Source of the DNA: Scleroderma bovista
Taxonomy: Eukaryota > Basidiomycota > Agaricomycetes > Boletales > Sclerodermataceae
Direction of reading: 5' to 3'
Length of the DNA stretch: 64,000 bases
Assembly: GCA_037178675.1 (NCBI GenBank)
Contig: JAYMGJ010000067.1
Coordinates: 1 to 64,000 of the forward strand
The translations under genes were made by a program, and so were the position numbers. The stretch's first letter is position 1. Each line of letters begins with the position of its first letter. Below the pieces are notes generated by a model. The model ran no database searches. It saw nothing but the letters and a program-made list of their open reading frames with translations, and had not been told where the DNA came from. Of the stretch, positions 25,092 through 37,343 are shown in pieces.

Positions 25092-28000
25092 ATGGCCAGC
25101 TTGTTCCCAGCCAGTATGGGGAAACAGTCGTCTGGCGACATTGGTAGGTTCATCATGTTTTATTGGCGACGCAACGCGTTCTCAAGTAAGCTCACCGTGC
25201 CGACGGCAAACAGGGGCTGCGTTACGCCTGATATTCTTCGCAATCTTGCGATTACGGACCTTAACTCTGTCGCGGGTTTCAGTATGCTTCGGTGCATCTT
25301 TCTTTGGGAATATTGATATGTCATTTTTAATTAACGCTGCTCCATACCTGCAGCCTCCAAGATCAAAACAAGATTAGATGCGCCATTGCAAGCGGACGCG
25401 TCGACCCTTCCGATGTACCCAATTCCGCCAAGGCATTCGCGCCCGCGGTGACTCAGTTTGCAAGTTCTACCACTCCTACGTCAATTCCATCCTCCGCGGC
25501 GCAAGGGTCTATGGTCCCGGGTCAGCGCAAGCGCAAGCAGTCATTCGAACCTCCTGCTTCCCAGGGCCAACTGAACGATCGAACCGTTGTTGGCACACCC
25601 ACTGGAACCCACCGTTTGATTGACGATGAGGATGAGGATGTGAGCCAAACAGAACCCGAGGTCGTAGATGAACTCTACTGTACATATAAGACAAATGTGG
25701 TTGGAGTGCGGTATTACAAAGGTGCGTGTCTTTACCCCAGCCAGTCCCTTATGCTGATAAAACATACAGGTCTTGTCGGAGCAGGCGAACAAGTTGGGTT
25801 AGTTAGGGAACCTACTAATAAATATGATAGGTATGTTTCCTTCCCCATGACACCTTGGCGGTTTAAAGGATCCGTAATCTTAGAAACGCCATAAAAGTCA
25901 TAAACATCAGTGGTATGCAAGTCGGGCATATCCCGAAGGACATCGCTGCGAAGATTGCTTTGCTTATCGACAGAAAGTTAGTCACCATAGAGGGTACCAT
26001 GCTTGGTGGAAACTGTGAGTCCCTTCATTTGGTTGTGGCTCACGGAGTGTTGACATTGTCTCAGTGAACGGAGAATTCTGCTACACATTACCGCTGTAAT
26101 TTCAGCCAAATTTAGTTTACCATAGTCAACAGACTTACCTACTTTTAGGGAGATAAGGATTTACGGTGTCTCCGACAAACGTGACATCCTCGAGCCCCAG
26201 CTCATATGGGCAACCCCTCGCCAACGTGGTTTTCCATCTCGCGGAAGTGAGATGTCCTCTGTTGGTGGACCCTCGTACACTGCGACCTCGTATGCTGGAT
26301 CCTCGTATGCCGGATCCCCGTATGCCTACTCTCAGCCAACTCATAGAAATGTCTCGAACGGCATGCTGACCCAAGCCAAAGAAGCAGCCATCAAGAAACA
26401 GCAAGAAGCGCTCCACAAGGCTGCAGAACTCAAGCAGATGCTTACTAGTCTTGAGAAGGTGGATGACGAAGGTCGACGCGCATCGCTTCTCGACACTCTC
26501 TGCTCATCTGACGACATTTTAAATCTGCCTGTTCATCCTAACCCACCGGGCATTGCCAGCGGGGAGCTGGTTGTGGATCTCTTGAAGCACCAGGTTCCGT
26601 ATTCCCTATTTTGTATTCCTGACATATTCCCAATTGTCCTGATCAACAGAGTCAAGCTCTTCAATGGTGCATTGAACACGAGTACCCAGCTTTGCCGACC
26701 AAAGAATCCGACAAGCCGGTCCAGTTCTGGCGATACTGCAAGGCAGGTGACAAGGTAAGGAGAGGTAAACTACCGACCAAGCTATTCACTTATGCGACAT
26801 TTTCAGCCTTATTACTTCAACTGTGAGTCCTACAAGTTTTATTCTGCGATAAAGTTGCATATCTTCACCTTCAAAGTGGCTACCAAGACACCACAAGAGA
26901 TCACAAGTTCGCCCGTCCTGGGACGAGGAGCGCTAGTTGCCGATAGCATGGGCCTTGTGAGTTGATTATTAGGTTCCAGTGTCCTCGTGTTCTGAGTGCT
27001 CGGAAGGGTAAAACATTGACCATGATTGCACTCATCCTCTCGACGAAGGAAGATATTCCAACAGACCACTCGAAGACCACACTAATTGGTGAACTCCCAT
27101 TTTATGACTGGTTGTACAGGTCCTCACTGTTATATGAACAGTGGTCCCCCTTTCGGTCATATCCAACTGGGAAAAACAGATCACGGATCACTGTGTCAAG
27201 GGTGCAATCACCACCTGTGTCTACTATGGTGCTTCCCGCAACGCAACAGCTGATGACCTTACAAAGTATGATGTTGTGATTACAACCTATCAGACGGTTG
27301 TGGGGGAGGCAGACCCCAATGCGTTGGTGGACGGTTACACGGCTGAACGACCAAAGAAGAAGAAGAAGAGTGAAACGGGTTTATTTGACGTGAAGTGGAA
27401 GGTGAAGTTGGTCATTTGCCTGATGGGATTTGACTTACCGAAACTGTAAGAATAGAGGATCATCCTGGACGAGGGTCACAACATCAGAAACCCGAAGACC
27501 AAGATGACGAAAGCGGTCTGCAACCTTACTGCCCAAAGGAGGTGGATACTGTCTGGGACACCTATCGTAAGTCGGACACTGGTTTTCCTGCTTTATCAGC
27601 TTATCACCACTCCCTTAGATTAATTCACCTAGGGTGCGTCGCTCTTGATATCGACTCGGCTCCCGTGCCGACTCATGAAACAGGATGTGGGCTCTATGCT
27701 TGCGTTTCTTCAAATATGTCGTCCACTGGACAATGATGATTTCTTTAAGAGACTGATTTTGCGGCCTCTCAAAGCTGGCGATCCCACTGGCGCTGAGCTG
27801 CTCCGTGTAAGTCCAGAAACACTTTGTCAGAATGACCGTTAATCGAATTCTCAGGCACTTATGAGCCATATCTGTATTCGGAGGACCAAGGAGGTGAGAT
27901 ACACGCCAAACACCCATGTTTCTTCAGTTTACACCTCGTCGCAGATGCAAGACAGCGAAGGAAAGCCCCTGATTCCTCTGCCCTCGGTAACGAAAAGATT

Positions 28001-30018
28001 GTTTCAAGGTGAATAGCTGCTGACCGCTATGCAGGTGGACATCACACTGGTTCCAGTTATGCTCCACGAAGAGGCGCGGGTAAGTGTATTATTTAGTGAT
28101 GCTTGAGCTTTCATACAATGTCTTGCAGGCACTATATGACGCTGTTGAGGCAGTGTCGCACCAGCGGGTAGAGAACATGATGAACCAAGCTGGCGGGGTT
28201 AACTCCATCGTAAGGAACCTTTCCAATGATCTAGGCACAAACCACCTCATATCCCTTGGAGATAACCTCAAATATGCTCAGCATGCTCACCCGCCTGCGC
28301 CAAATTGCACTCCATCCGGACCTCGTTCCTTCTGACTACCTCGAGCAGTTGCGAGCGAGCGAGCCCGGAACCCACGGCGCCATAAAAATCACACCAGAGC
28401 TGAAAGACCGTTTGCAAGCACAATTAGCCAAGTTGATCGAAGATAACGAGGAGTGTCCTATTTGTTTCGGGATGTTGACAGACCCGAGGATCACGTCATG
28501 CACACATGCGTTCTGTCTTGCTTGGTTCGTTTTGTTCATAAGATATGGACTTTGTGGCTGACAAGGACATAGTATTTCAGAAGTCCTCAAGAGGGATCAG
28601 AGGTGTCCTATGGTATGTCCTTGCTGATTGCAGGCTATACTTTGCTAACATTTTTGAAGGACCGCTACCCGATTGGCATGGGAGACCTAATTGAACCTCC
28701 ACCCCCGACTGAGCTCACTCAGGTACCAGTGAAGCTCGACAATGGCAAGGATCGAAGTGATTTACAAAAGAGGTCGTCCGCGAAGACCGACCAGCTCGTT
28801 CATCTGTTGAAATTGCTTCCGTCCAATGAAAAGAGCTTGGTGTTCTCGCAATTTACCTCCTTCTTGGATAAAGTACTTTGTTCTTTAGACCGCAGATATG
28901 TATGTACTGAGGCATTTTCACGAACAGATTGGCGAGGCATTGGAAGAGTATGGGTAAGTCTGAAAGGAGGTCATCAGTGAACAATACACTTACGGTGTTT
29001 CTTAGGATTCCATATATACGTTTCGACGGGCAGCTCTCCGCCAAAAAACGACAGCAAGTGCTCGAACGCTTCACCGTCCCTCTCGAAGAAGAGTCATCTA
29101 ACCCGTCCTGCCTCACACAACCGACACCCACGCAGGTCAACGCGATTGGTAGCTATGACACCTTCGATGATGATGACTTCGATGAGAATGTTTCCTCTCG
29201 GGCGAAGACAAGCAAATCCAAGGGTAAAGGGAAAGCTGTGGGAGCCATCATGCGAATTGACGCGAACGCCAATGGCGTGAACCCCAAGGTTATGCTGATC
29301 TCGCTCAAGGCAGGTGCGCTCGGGTTGAACCTGACAGTCGCGAACAATGTATTTTTGTGAGTTCCCACTTGCATATTGCTGGGATATGGTTGTTCTTATT
29401 GTGCTTGTAGGATGGACCCGTGAGTATTACTGTTTTGTTTTCCTTTTGGCTCTGACAAGGATGGTGTACGTATTCATAGGTGGTGGCAGGTATGGTGACG
29501 AGCTACGCCGGGTAAAGTCTGTACTTACATATTTCCAGGAAGGTATAGAGAGTCAAGCCATCGATAGGTGCAACAGGTTCGTCATGCGACAGCCTTACTG
29601 GAGTTTGTGTGTTGATTCTTTTGCAGGATAGGACAGAAGAAACCTGTCCATGTCTACCAGTTTATTGCTGAGAACACGGTGGAAGCAAAGGTATCGTTGG
29701 ATCATTACCCCTTCGCTCCATCTCCTCACAATTCCCGAAGGTTATGGAAATTCAAGAGAAGAAAAAGAAACTGATTCAACACGTAAGTTCGGTCCGCTCC
29801 ACAAACCCTTAAACACTAAAATTTGAACATTGTCTACCTCCGCATTGTGTTATCGTAGGCATTTTCGGGTATCAAACGAACCGAAACGCAACGCGAAAAG
29901 AGGGAAGCCAGGTTGCAAGGTTCGTGTAACGGTCCACTTGTCACTGTCTGGATGATTCTATTTCTTTTTAGAACTTGGCGAGCTTTTCGGTATCCGTCAA
30001 AACGGCGCGAACCAGTAG
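25092..30018 (+). CDS. HLTF/Rad5-like HIRAN-SNF2-RING DNA translocase
   Basis: Nuclear ATP-driven DNA translocase and probable ubiquitin ligase of the HLTF/Rad5 group, acting at stalled forks. Order of domains: HIRAN (VGVRYYKGLVGAGEQV, QVGHIPKDIAAKI, near 25690-26180); SNF2 N-lobe with GLGKTLTMIAL (P loop split by an intron at 26958-27006) and the DEGH box in RIILDEGHNIRNP; a C3HC4 RING (CPICFGMLTDPRITSC through QRCPMD) near 28455-28615 inserted between the helicase lobes; C-lobe with RFDGQLSAKKRQ, LISLKAGALGLNLT, MDPWWQ and AIDRCNRIGQKKPVHVYQ. The stop is at 30016-30018. MDPWWQ is encoded by two consecutive microexons of 9 and 10 nt. The N terminus before about 25448 is unresolved: the start at 25092 leads into a frame that closes at 25449, so a splice site or a base may be missing there. 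Confidence 0.9.
26288..26326 (+). repeat. 15-bp coding repeat in the HLTF-like gene
   Basis: Two nearly identical 15-bp units (26288-26302, 26303-26317) and a partial third encode a repeated S-Y-A-G-S. They sit in a low-complexity linker between the HIRAN domain and a coiled helical segment. Such repeats often vary in copy number between strains. Confidence 0.75.
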
Positions 30019-30769
30019 AATGAGACGTGGGATTATCATGCATGCTCAATTAGACTTTGACATCCTTCAAAAGAGACGAGGGCACTCTGTCCCAGCTGAC
30101 AAAAAACATATACATTACAAACCTTCATGTAAATAAGTAGGTTACGTCAGGTTGCACTAACAGGACGCAAGGTTGAGTGAGCTTTTCTTCTTTGTTGGAT
30201 GAGTGGAAATCACTGCAGAAACTGAACATAAGTTGGCTGATCCAGTCTGGGGAGCATGCTTTTTCGCACACTATGGTGTGTGCAATTCAATAGGGTGTCC
30301 TAGTACCTCACGGTATATTGCATTGAACTTGATCCCCAAACGAGCTCGCATCAACGCCCGAGCTCATAAAACGTCATTCCTTGTTTATATACTGACCGAA
30401 CTGGGTCCTGACCTTGATTCAGAAATGAGGTGCAAAAGGAGGCGATAGTGCATCCATAAACTGGTAAAAGGGTCCAATCGCGGCCATCAACTCGGTGCCA
30501 GTGAGAGATTTCTTAAGCCGAGATGGAAGCGAAAGCGCTGCATGATGGTAATCGATCACAATGTTGGCTGAACGCTGAGTAGGCGCTAAGATTATGTAAT
30601 TGCGACCTTGCATTCAAATGATGTCATGCATAATCGTCAATGAAATTTGCGACGCAGAGTAAGAGGTTGACATCGAAACGAGCCCATGGCATAATGTGCA
30701 TGTGTATAAAGCAGTAATGCTTGGTAACCCGCGTGGTCTCCTCCGTAGATAGGCATAAAATGGTGCTTT
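30019..30769. other. Convergent 3' intergenic region
   Basis: This lies between the HLTF-like stop codon (+) and the RPS5 stop codon (-). Short frames only (longest about 80 codons). No motif, RNA gene or repeat was recognised. Confidence 0.4.
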
Positions 30770-31738
<969 letters not shown>

Positions 31739-32909
31739 GGTTTTTTGTGTATGAGTGACCGAGTCTTCTTTGACGGAGGGGACCTTGGACGACGGGTGCT
31801 GGTGCTTGCGGCTGACTAAATTAAGGTTTGCACTCCGTTCGGAGGTCGCCGCAAACTATACAGTTTTAATGCAAAAACCATTATATTTGGCATTTTCTGC
31901 AGACAGTTGCCTTTTACTTCAGGTTCCTCGTTCAAGCACATGGTGCTTACCTCCGCCGATAATCCAATTTTCGCATGCAGAAGAAATGTCGTATGATGCA
32001 CCCATCTGCATCAACATTTGCACCGTGTACCGGACTGATAGCGCTACACAAACTTTGCGCTCCAGCAAACGACGTCGTAACGTTTATGTAAATAATACAA
32101 GAAAACGCTTCTATGAACCTCTCCAGCCATCCATCTTCCGTTTCTCGCCATACCGTACGAGAGTCAAAGTTACAACGTCTGGGGGACAAAATGAAAGTAG
32201 TACGGACATGAGACACATGATGTACACTCGAAGATGTTCACAACTAATGAAATATCGAGAAAGAAAATCAACGGAATACCTTCCCGGTGAAACAAAGTGG
32301 CCACTGGTGACATCGATTGGCAGGTATGATGGGTGTCGGGACAAATAGATTGGAATAAATAGAAACGGAGGAAGAGGGGAAGTGCGCGACGACAGCCGAC
32401 CTCTAATAGTAGCGGTGAATACCGACGTATGGGATGGAAGGGCCAAGCCCGGTTCCCAAAAGCCCAATTCAGCGCGGACCAGGGAACCGAGCTACATGAC
32501 CACCATACGCCTTTTAGGCAGGACTATGCGGCCAGTCGCATATGGATGTCATCCACCCAAAGTCGGTGCGCGAAACGGTTCCCCCTTTAAACTGCTGACT
32601 AGCCATATGGGAATGGCCGACCAACCTCTATCGTTGGGGTAGGCGGGGGGGGGAAAAGGCGAAACCCATTACACTGAGAGAAGGAAGAAAAATCCAAAAC
32701 TAAATGGTTTATCCAGGGGATACTTGGTGGGTGATTGCATACGGTTCGACTTTGCCTCCCAAGGCAATCGAGGAGGTCATGCAAGTGCGATTACATATGC
32801 ATCGCAGGTCTGGTGTGTGCGAGTGTCAAAACTCGAGAGAGATGGGGAGAAGTGCCGGAGGGATCGCAAATAGTACCGAGGGTATAAGCATTATCCCGCG
32901 ATGGCCTTG
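31739..32909. other. Intergenic region upstream of RPS5
   Basis: A single open frame of 197 codons (31755-32348, +) starts 17 bases from the RPS5 start codon and overlaps its promoter. It has no family motif, so I do not call it a gene. The rest holds no supported coding exon. Confidence 0.35.
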
Positions 32910-34786
32910 TCACCGCTGGACGGACATCTGCCTTGGTTCCATTGGTAGGGGTGATGTGCCAGCGGGCGCCGCATCTGGCTTCCGGACCACCCCAGCGAGA
33001 CCCACATATCCAAAGTCCCGACCAAGTTCCTTGATCATCGCCTTTCCCATGAGGCAAACCCACCCTAGCCCTTCACCTGTGACTGCTTGGGTCGGCCAAA
33101 GTAGTTCGCCTTCTTCGTCCTCAATATCAGGCTCGTGTTCCTCGTGCGCAGCTAGGCTCGAACCTATCATCCGTGCGAACGTCGTGGGATAGTGGCGAGC
33201 CATCACCGGAAGCGTCAAATATCGCTGCGCATGATCCATACAGTACGACGCAGCAAGAATCGCATTCGACTGTTCTTTCAAACCGTGGACTGTGGCCGGG
33301 CCGAATGAGACCGTTGTCTTGGCAGCAGCAGCAACCATGGCGGACGTGGGCGCGCGTCCATCCAGGCAATTAGGAACGTGCGAGAGAAGGTGCGGTGGCA
33401 ATGGCAGGGCTGCAGGGTTGATGTTATGAGAGCCCCGTGACGAGGACGAGGATGACGTCTGGGATGCCACGACGGTACTGCTCGTGCTTGGTGTGCCGCC
33501 CGAGCTGGCGGTGATGGGGGTGGAGTTGGCACTGCTGGAAGGCGCGATGCTTGCAGGTGAGGGGAGCATCGGTGGGGTCTTTTGGGCACCATTGGAATGT
33601 TGCCCTGAAGTTCCCGCAGAGGCGATCTCCGTTTTTTCCGCCTCTCGACTGAGGGCAGCCATCTCGGTCTTCATCTTGGCCCACGTGCGATCCAAGTCAG
33701 GGTCGATGATCGTTTTGGCCATGTAATAGAAAGTACGTGCACGGATGAAGGCTTCGATCATCCAGCTGTGTGGTGGGAGAAAACAACGCGTGAGTGGTAC
33801 CACAGAGGGAAGAGGAAGAGAGCTCACATCAAGCCCAGCAGGGCCTTTTCACGGTCCCCAAACGTGTCCTCAGACTGCCACTTATTTTTGCACCATCCGA
33901 GGAAAGCTTCGATAGTGGCCCAAGTTTCACGATGGCAGCCTCTCCTGGAAAAGTCTCGGTTCCATATCGAGTACGTAAAGCAGACCAGAGCATCGACAAG
34001 TTCGAGACGTGCAACCAAGCCACCATACTTGTGGTATGGGGAGTTGGGTGGGGGTGGGTTGGCCAAAGGGCGATACTCCTTGTGGGTGGAGGGATAGGTA
34101 GACCAGAACCTTGCGTCTCCGGAGTACTTGAGCATGCGGCCATGTCTGTGGTACTTGTCGTGTAGCTCTTCAAATGCTGCAACGGTGATCTTGCCCCTTC
34201 GCGGCCTCCGGACGGGTACAGCAGTTGATAAGACAGGAAGCGCCGGAGGACGAGAGGTGAGAGTGAGAGGATCCTCTCTAAGCTCGCCATCCTCGGATGG
34301 CTCAGAGCGAAAATTAAAGGTGGAGGGCTGATTAGAGGACCTGTGGAACTGGGGCGGCGGTGGGGGTGGTTGCTGATAGTGCTGGGTACGGAGAGGCTGA
34401 GAGGATATCTCAGAGGAACTGGTGACTCGTGGCCGCTTTGCAGGCTCGGCATCTTGCGAAGAGGCATGCTTTCTCTTGGGGGGAGGAGGGACAGGGGAGT
34501 TGGACCGAGAAGAAGGCGGAGAGGGTGGCAGCTCTGGAGGTAGGGGAGCCGTCAGAGGGCCCAGTATCTGCGGGAGAGTGACAAGCGTCAGGAACGGCTG
34601 TTCGGATGGAAGAAACTAAGTGGCATGATGACCTCGAGACTCTTGAGCAGTTGTTCTCGCGTCCATTTGCTATTGGGGCGAGGATGAGGAAGGCGAGAAG
34701 GGAGGGACGGGGGAAGGGACTTACGGTTTCTGGAGTTTGACGTGGGAGGACGTCGAGGTCGATGCGGAAGTGGGGAGAGGGGGCAT
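32910..34786 (-). CDS. Conserved uncharacterised helical/Ser-rich protein
   Basis: Family not named, although the sequence resembles proteins widely conserved in mushrooms. The start at 34786 (MPPLPTSASTSTSSHVKLQ) is followed by KWTREQLLKSLE, a long Pro/Ser-rich region with nuclear-localisation-like PPPPKRKH, then a conserved block: RRGKITVAAFEELHDKYHRHG, DARFWSTYPSTHKEYRPL, YHKYGGLVARLELVDALVCF, ETWATIEAFLGWCKNKW and WMIEAFIRARTFYYMAK. A Ser/Thr-rich linker precedes a second helical block (SYCMDHAQRYLTLPVMARHY) and an acidic segment (EEHEPDIEDEEGELLWP). Introns are GT-AG, one splitting GLI from WMIEAF. It is likely nuclear. The helical C-terminal layout might recall AF4/FMR2-type homology domains, but that is only a guess. 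Confidence 0.75.
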
Positions 34787-36570
34787 TTTTGAGGGATGAT
34801 GGTAGTGGGAGGAGAGAAAGCAGTGGCCAGCGCAGAGGGATTGAGAGGACCCGCTCATAGGCGGAAGCAGAAACTGCAAGTGCCTTGCCGGCCACAGCGC
34901 TTGACCAACAAGACCAAGTAATACACCAAAATACAACACAGCTTCTACGAAGGCTACGGTAATGTTGGCCGCCGCACTTGACGGTGGGGAGTCGACTGCA
35001 CGTTCCTCGACATGCAGGCCCCCGTCTCAGCCACCATTCCTAAAGGAATACATTCCCTCGTTCCATATCTCGGACGAGAAGTTCCAAATATGCATGGTCC
35101 TGCGAAATGCCACGCCTTGGCTGTCGACGTAATTCGCCGATAGCCTGGGTCTGTTTCAGAAGTTCCTCCCCCTTGCAGAGGCACCAGCGACGACGAGAGA
35201 CTGGGCTGCATAGTCGAGTCTCCTCTCAAAATAGCGTGATCTCTTCCGATGTCGAATCACACGTCGACTTGCCCATTCCAGGCTCACCCTTCCCCTCGTC
35301 TCCTCCACGATGCCTGCTCACGCTCAGGCCACACTCCAGGTCTCCTGATATGAAGGGTCAAGCCATCGATGCAACCGATCCAGGCGAAATGAAATCCTGG
35401 TTTCTGGTTCCCGTCCTCCAAACCTGTTGAAGCTGCTGCTGATTCGGTGACTTCTGAAGGGGCACACTTGGTGGTCGTTGTCGTTTCACTGATTCCTCCC
35501 GCGGCGGTAGGGGGACAATCCAGGAACCGGCAACCCCGGTTATACTGTGACGTGACGAGGGGACGTGACTTGCTTACGACACAGACCCACTGGGTTCGGC
35601 CAAATCCCAACCTGTCCTGTGTCTCAGATGCCGTGACGATTATTGGCAAGGGAGGCGCCCACCCTCTCCATTATAGGCAATTCGGCCGCCCTGGTCGGGT
35701 CCGAATGCGTGGACCGACGACAGTGCTTAGGAGGGGAGGGATGGGTTAAAATATCCCGGCATCATATATCTCCGTCGTCGCTGTGATTGTCTTTTGAACA
35801 AATGTTTGAATGCTTGATAGAGAGCGCCCGATTCGGCGATCAAACCACTGGCTTGGTTGTGATGCTGTGTCACACACACAGTGGAGGCAAGTCATACTCT
35901 TATGCAGGTGCATTTCCTTCGAAATATAAGCGGTCCGACAAATGGGGGGTCTGTCAAATGCCGAAGACTATTACGGTGTTTTCCCATGAAAGGTCGGATG
36001 GTAGGACCGTTCGTGCAGAAGAACTGGCCGGTCAGAATCAAGTCGAGGGTGTACAAACAGGCAAATTAATGCATGCTGGTGTCACGTCATCGCCTGTGAA
36101 GCGAGAAAGTTCGACGTTCAAGTACGATCGGTAAAATGCGCCTTGAGGCTTGCCTATTAACACCGAAGAAGGTCGAGAAGACATGTGTTGGGACGTCATG
36201 GGTGCGCTGGATGAACGTCGACGGAGTCCTCCAAAGGTGTCTTACAGCATGTCCTTCCCCACTTGGAATTCGCTGCTCACTGCCTCGGCGACGTTCAAGG
36301 TTCCTCAAGGCTCCACAAACATTTGGGGGGGATATCCCTGCAGGAGGAGTGAGATCCATCGAAGAGGAGGGGGCAAAGGAGACGGCAGACTTGGTGTTGT
36401 CTGATGGCCATGGGCGACGATGACGGTTCTCGGTTCTGCGGATGCGATCGTGATCGAATCTGCGTATGTTCGAGGATTCAAATCATGCTCTCCCTGGAGC
36501 AACTTGTCGTGGAAATGAAATTCCCAATCGGAAAATACGGAATTCTCAGGGCAACGGGGGTTTGCGTGGA
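34787..36570. other. Divergent intergenic region
   Basis: This 1.8 kb holds the promoters of the flanking divergent genes. Frames of 80-120 codons occur on both strands (for example plus 35787-36134 and minus 35284-35649) but show no motif or splice chain. No RNA gene or repeat was recognised. Confidence 0.35.
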
Positions 36571-37190
36571 ATGGAAAGCAGCGCCATTGGGGGTGTACCT
36601 TCCATTCCTGGCAACTTCCTACGACGAGCAATGCCTCAGCAGGTGGAGAGTGCGAGGGTAAGGATGCTCGACAGCATCACCAGAGATGACGTCGGCAGAA
36701 AACTGCGGGTTGCGGGGAGGTAGATACACTTTGCCTCGCCTGCATCGTGCGATGATGCGACTGAACCTCGGCAGGATGCTCACTTATGACCCTGAGTCTG
36801 CACTCGTGCTCTTGCATGACGCCCGCAGTGCACTGCTCGTGGACGTCACTCTCTGCATCGACGCGGATGCTCTCCTCTCCGTCTCCGATGCACCGGGCCA
36901 TCGTTGGGCACTAGAACGCAAAGGCCATGTGTGGGTCATTGGGCACCTCGACCGTGTCCAGGTGAGTCCTGCCACTCGTCAGTGGGGCGTTGACCTTCCA
37001 ACATGACCAGGACCAGCTGCCCATCCCCATGCTCCCGACCTATCTCGCCCCGCCCGACATCGATCCCTCGCTTGTCCTCCGTGCGGTGATGGTGGCGCCC
37101 GCAAAGGGCCTCCAGACGGGAGAACTGCGCGCTGCTCTGGCGGCGATGGCGGCGTCGGTGGGCAGAGGGGTGTCTGATAAGATGAGATGA
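36571..37190 (+). CDS. TEN1: Probable TEN1, telomere CST-complex OB-fold subunit
   Basis: TEN1 joins STN1 and CTC1/CDC13 in the CST complex, which caps telomeres and assists fill-in synthesis. Three exons (36571-36719, 36775-36961, 37011-37190) give 171 residues with clean phases. The middle has a small OB-fold pattern typical of TEN1: VGRKLRVAGRMLTYD, SALVLLHDARSALLVDVTLC, then KGHVWVIGHLDRVQ, followed by LPIPMLPTYLAPPDIDPSLV and LRAVMVAP. Length fits the family, which runs about 120-170 residues. The start could be later (ATG within RRAMPQQVESARV). Rapid divergence makes TEN1 hard to identify, so other OB-fold proteins are possible. It lies 153 bp upstream of the next gene in the same direction. 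Confidence 0.7.
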
Positions 37191-37343
37191 TCGGATTGGC
37201 ACCACCCATATCAGGAGATGCCCGTTCCGGTGCTCCTCCAAGTGTCATACGAGTGTAGTGTAGTCGTCAATACAAAGCCGTGTTTTCCACGTGCGGGTCC
37301 TTCGCTTTCTCGCTCTCGACCTCTCCTTTGATCTCCTCGTCCG

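Noticed and set aside
32700..32790. GGTTCGACTT resembling a tRNA B box
   Set aside because: No matching A box, acceptor stem or cloverleaf can be formed around it.
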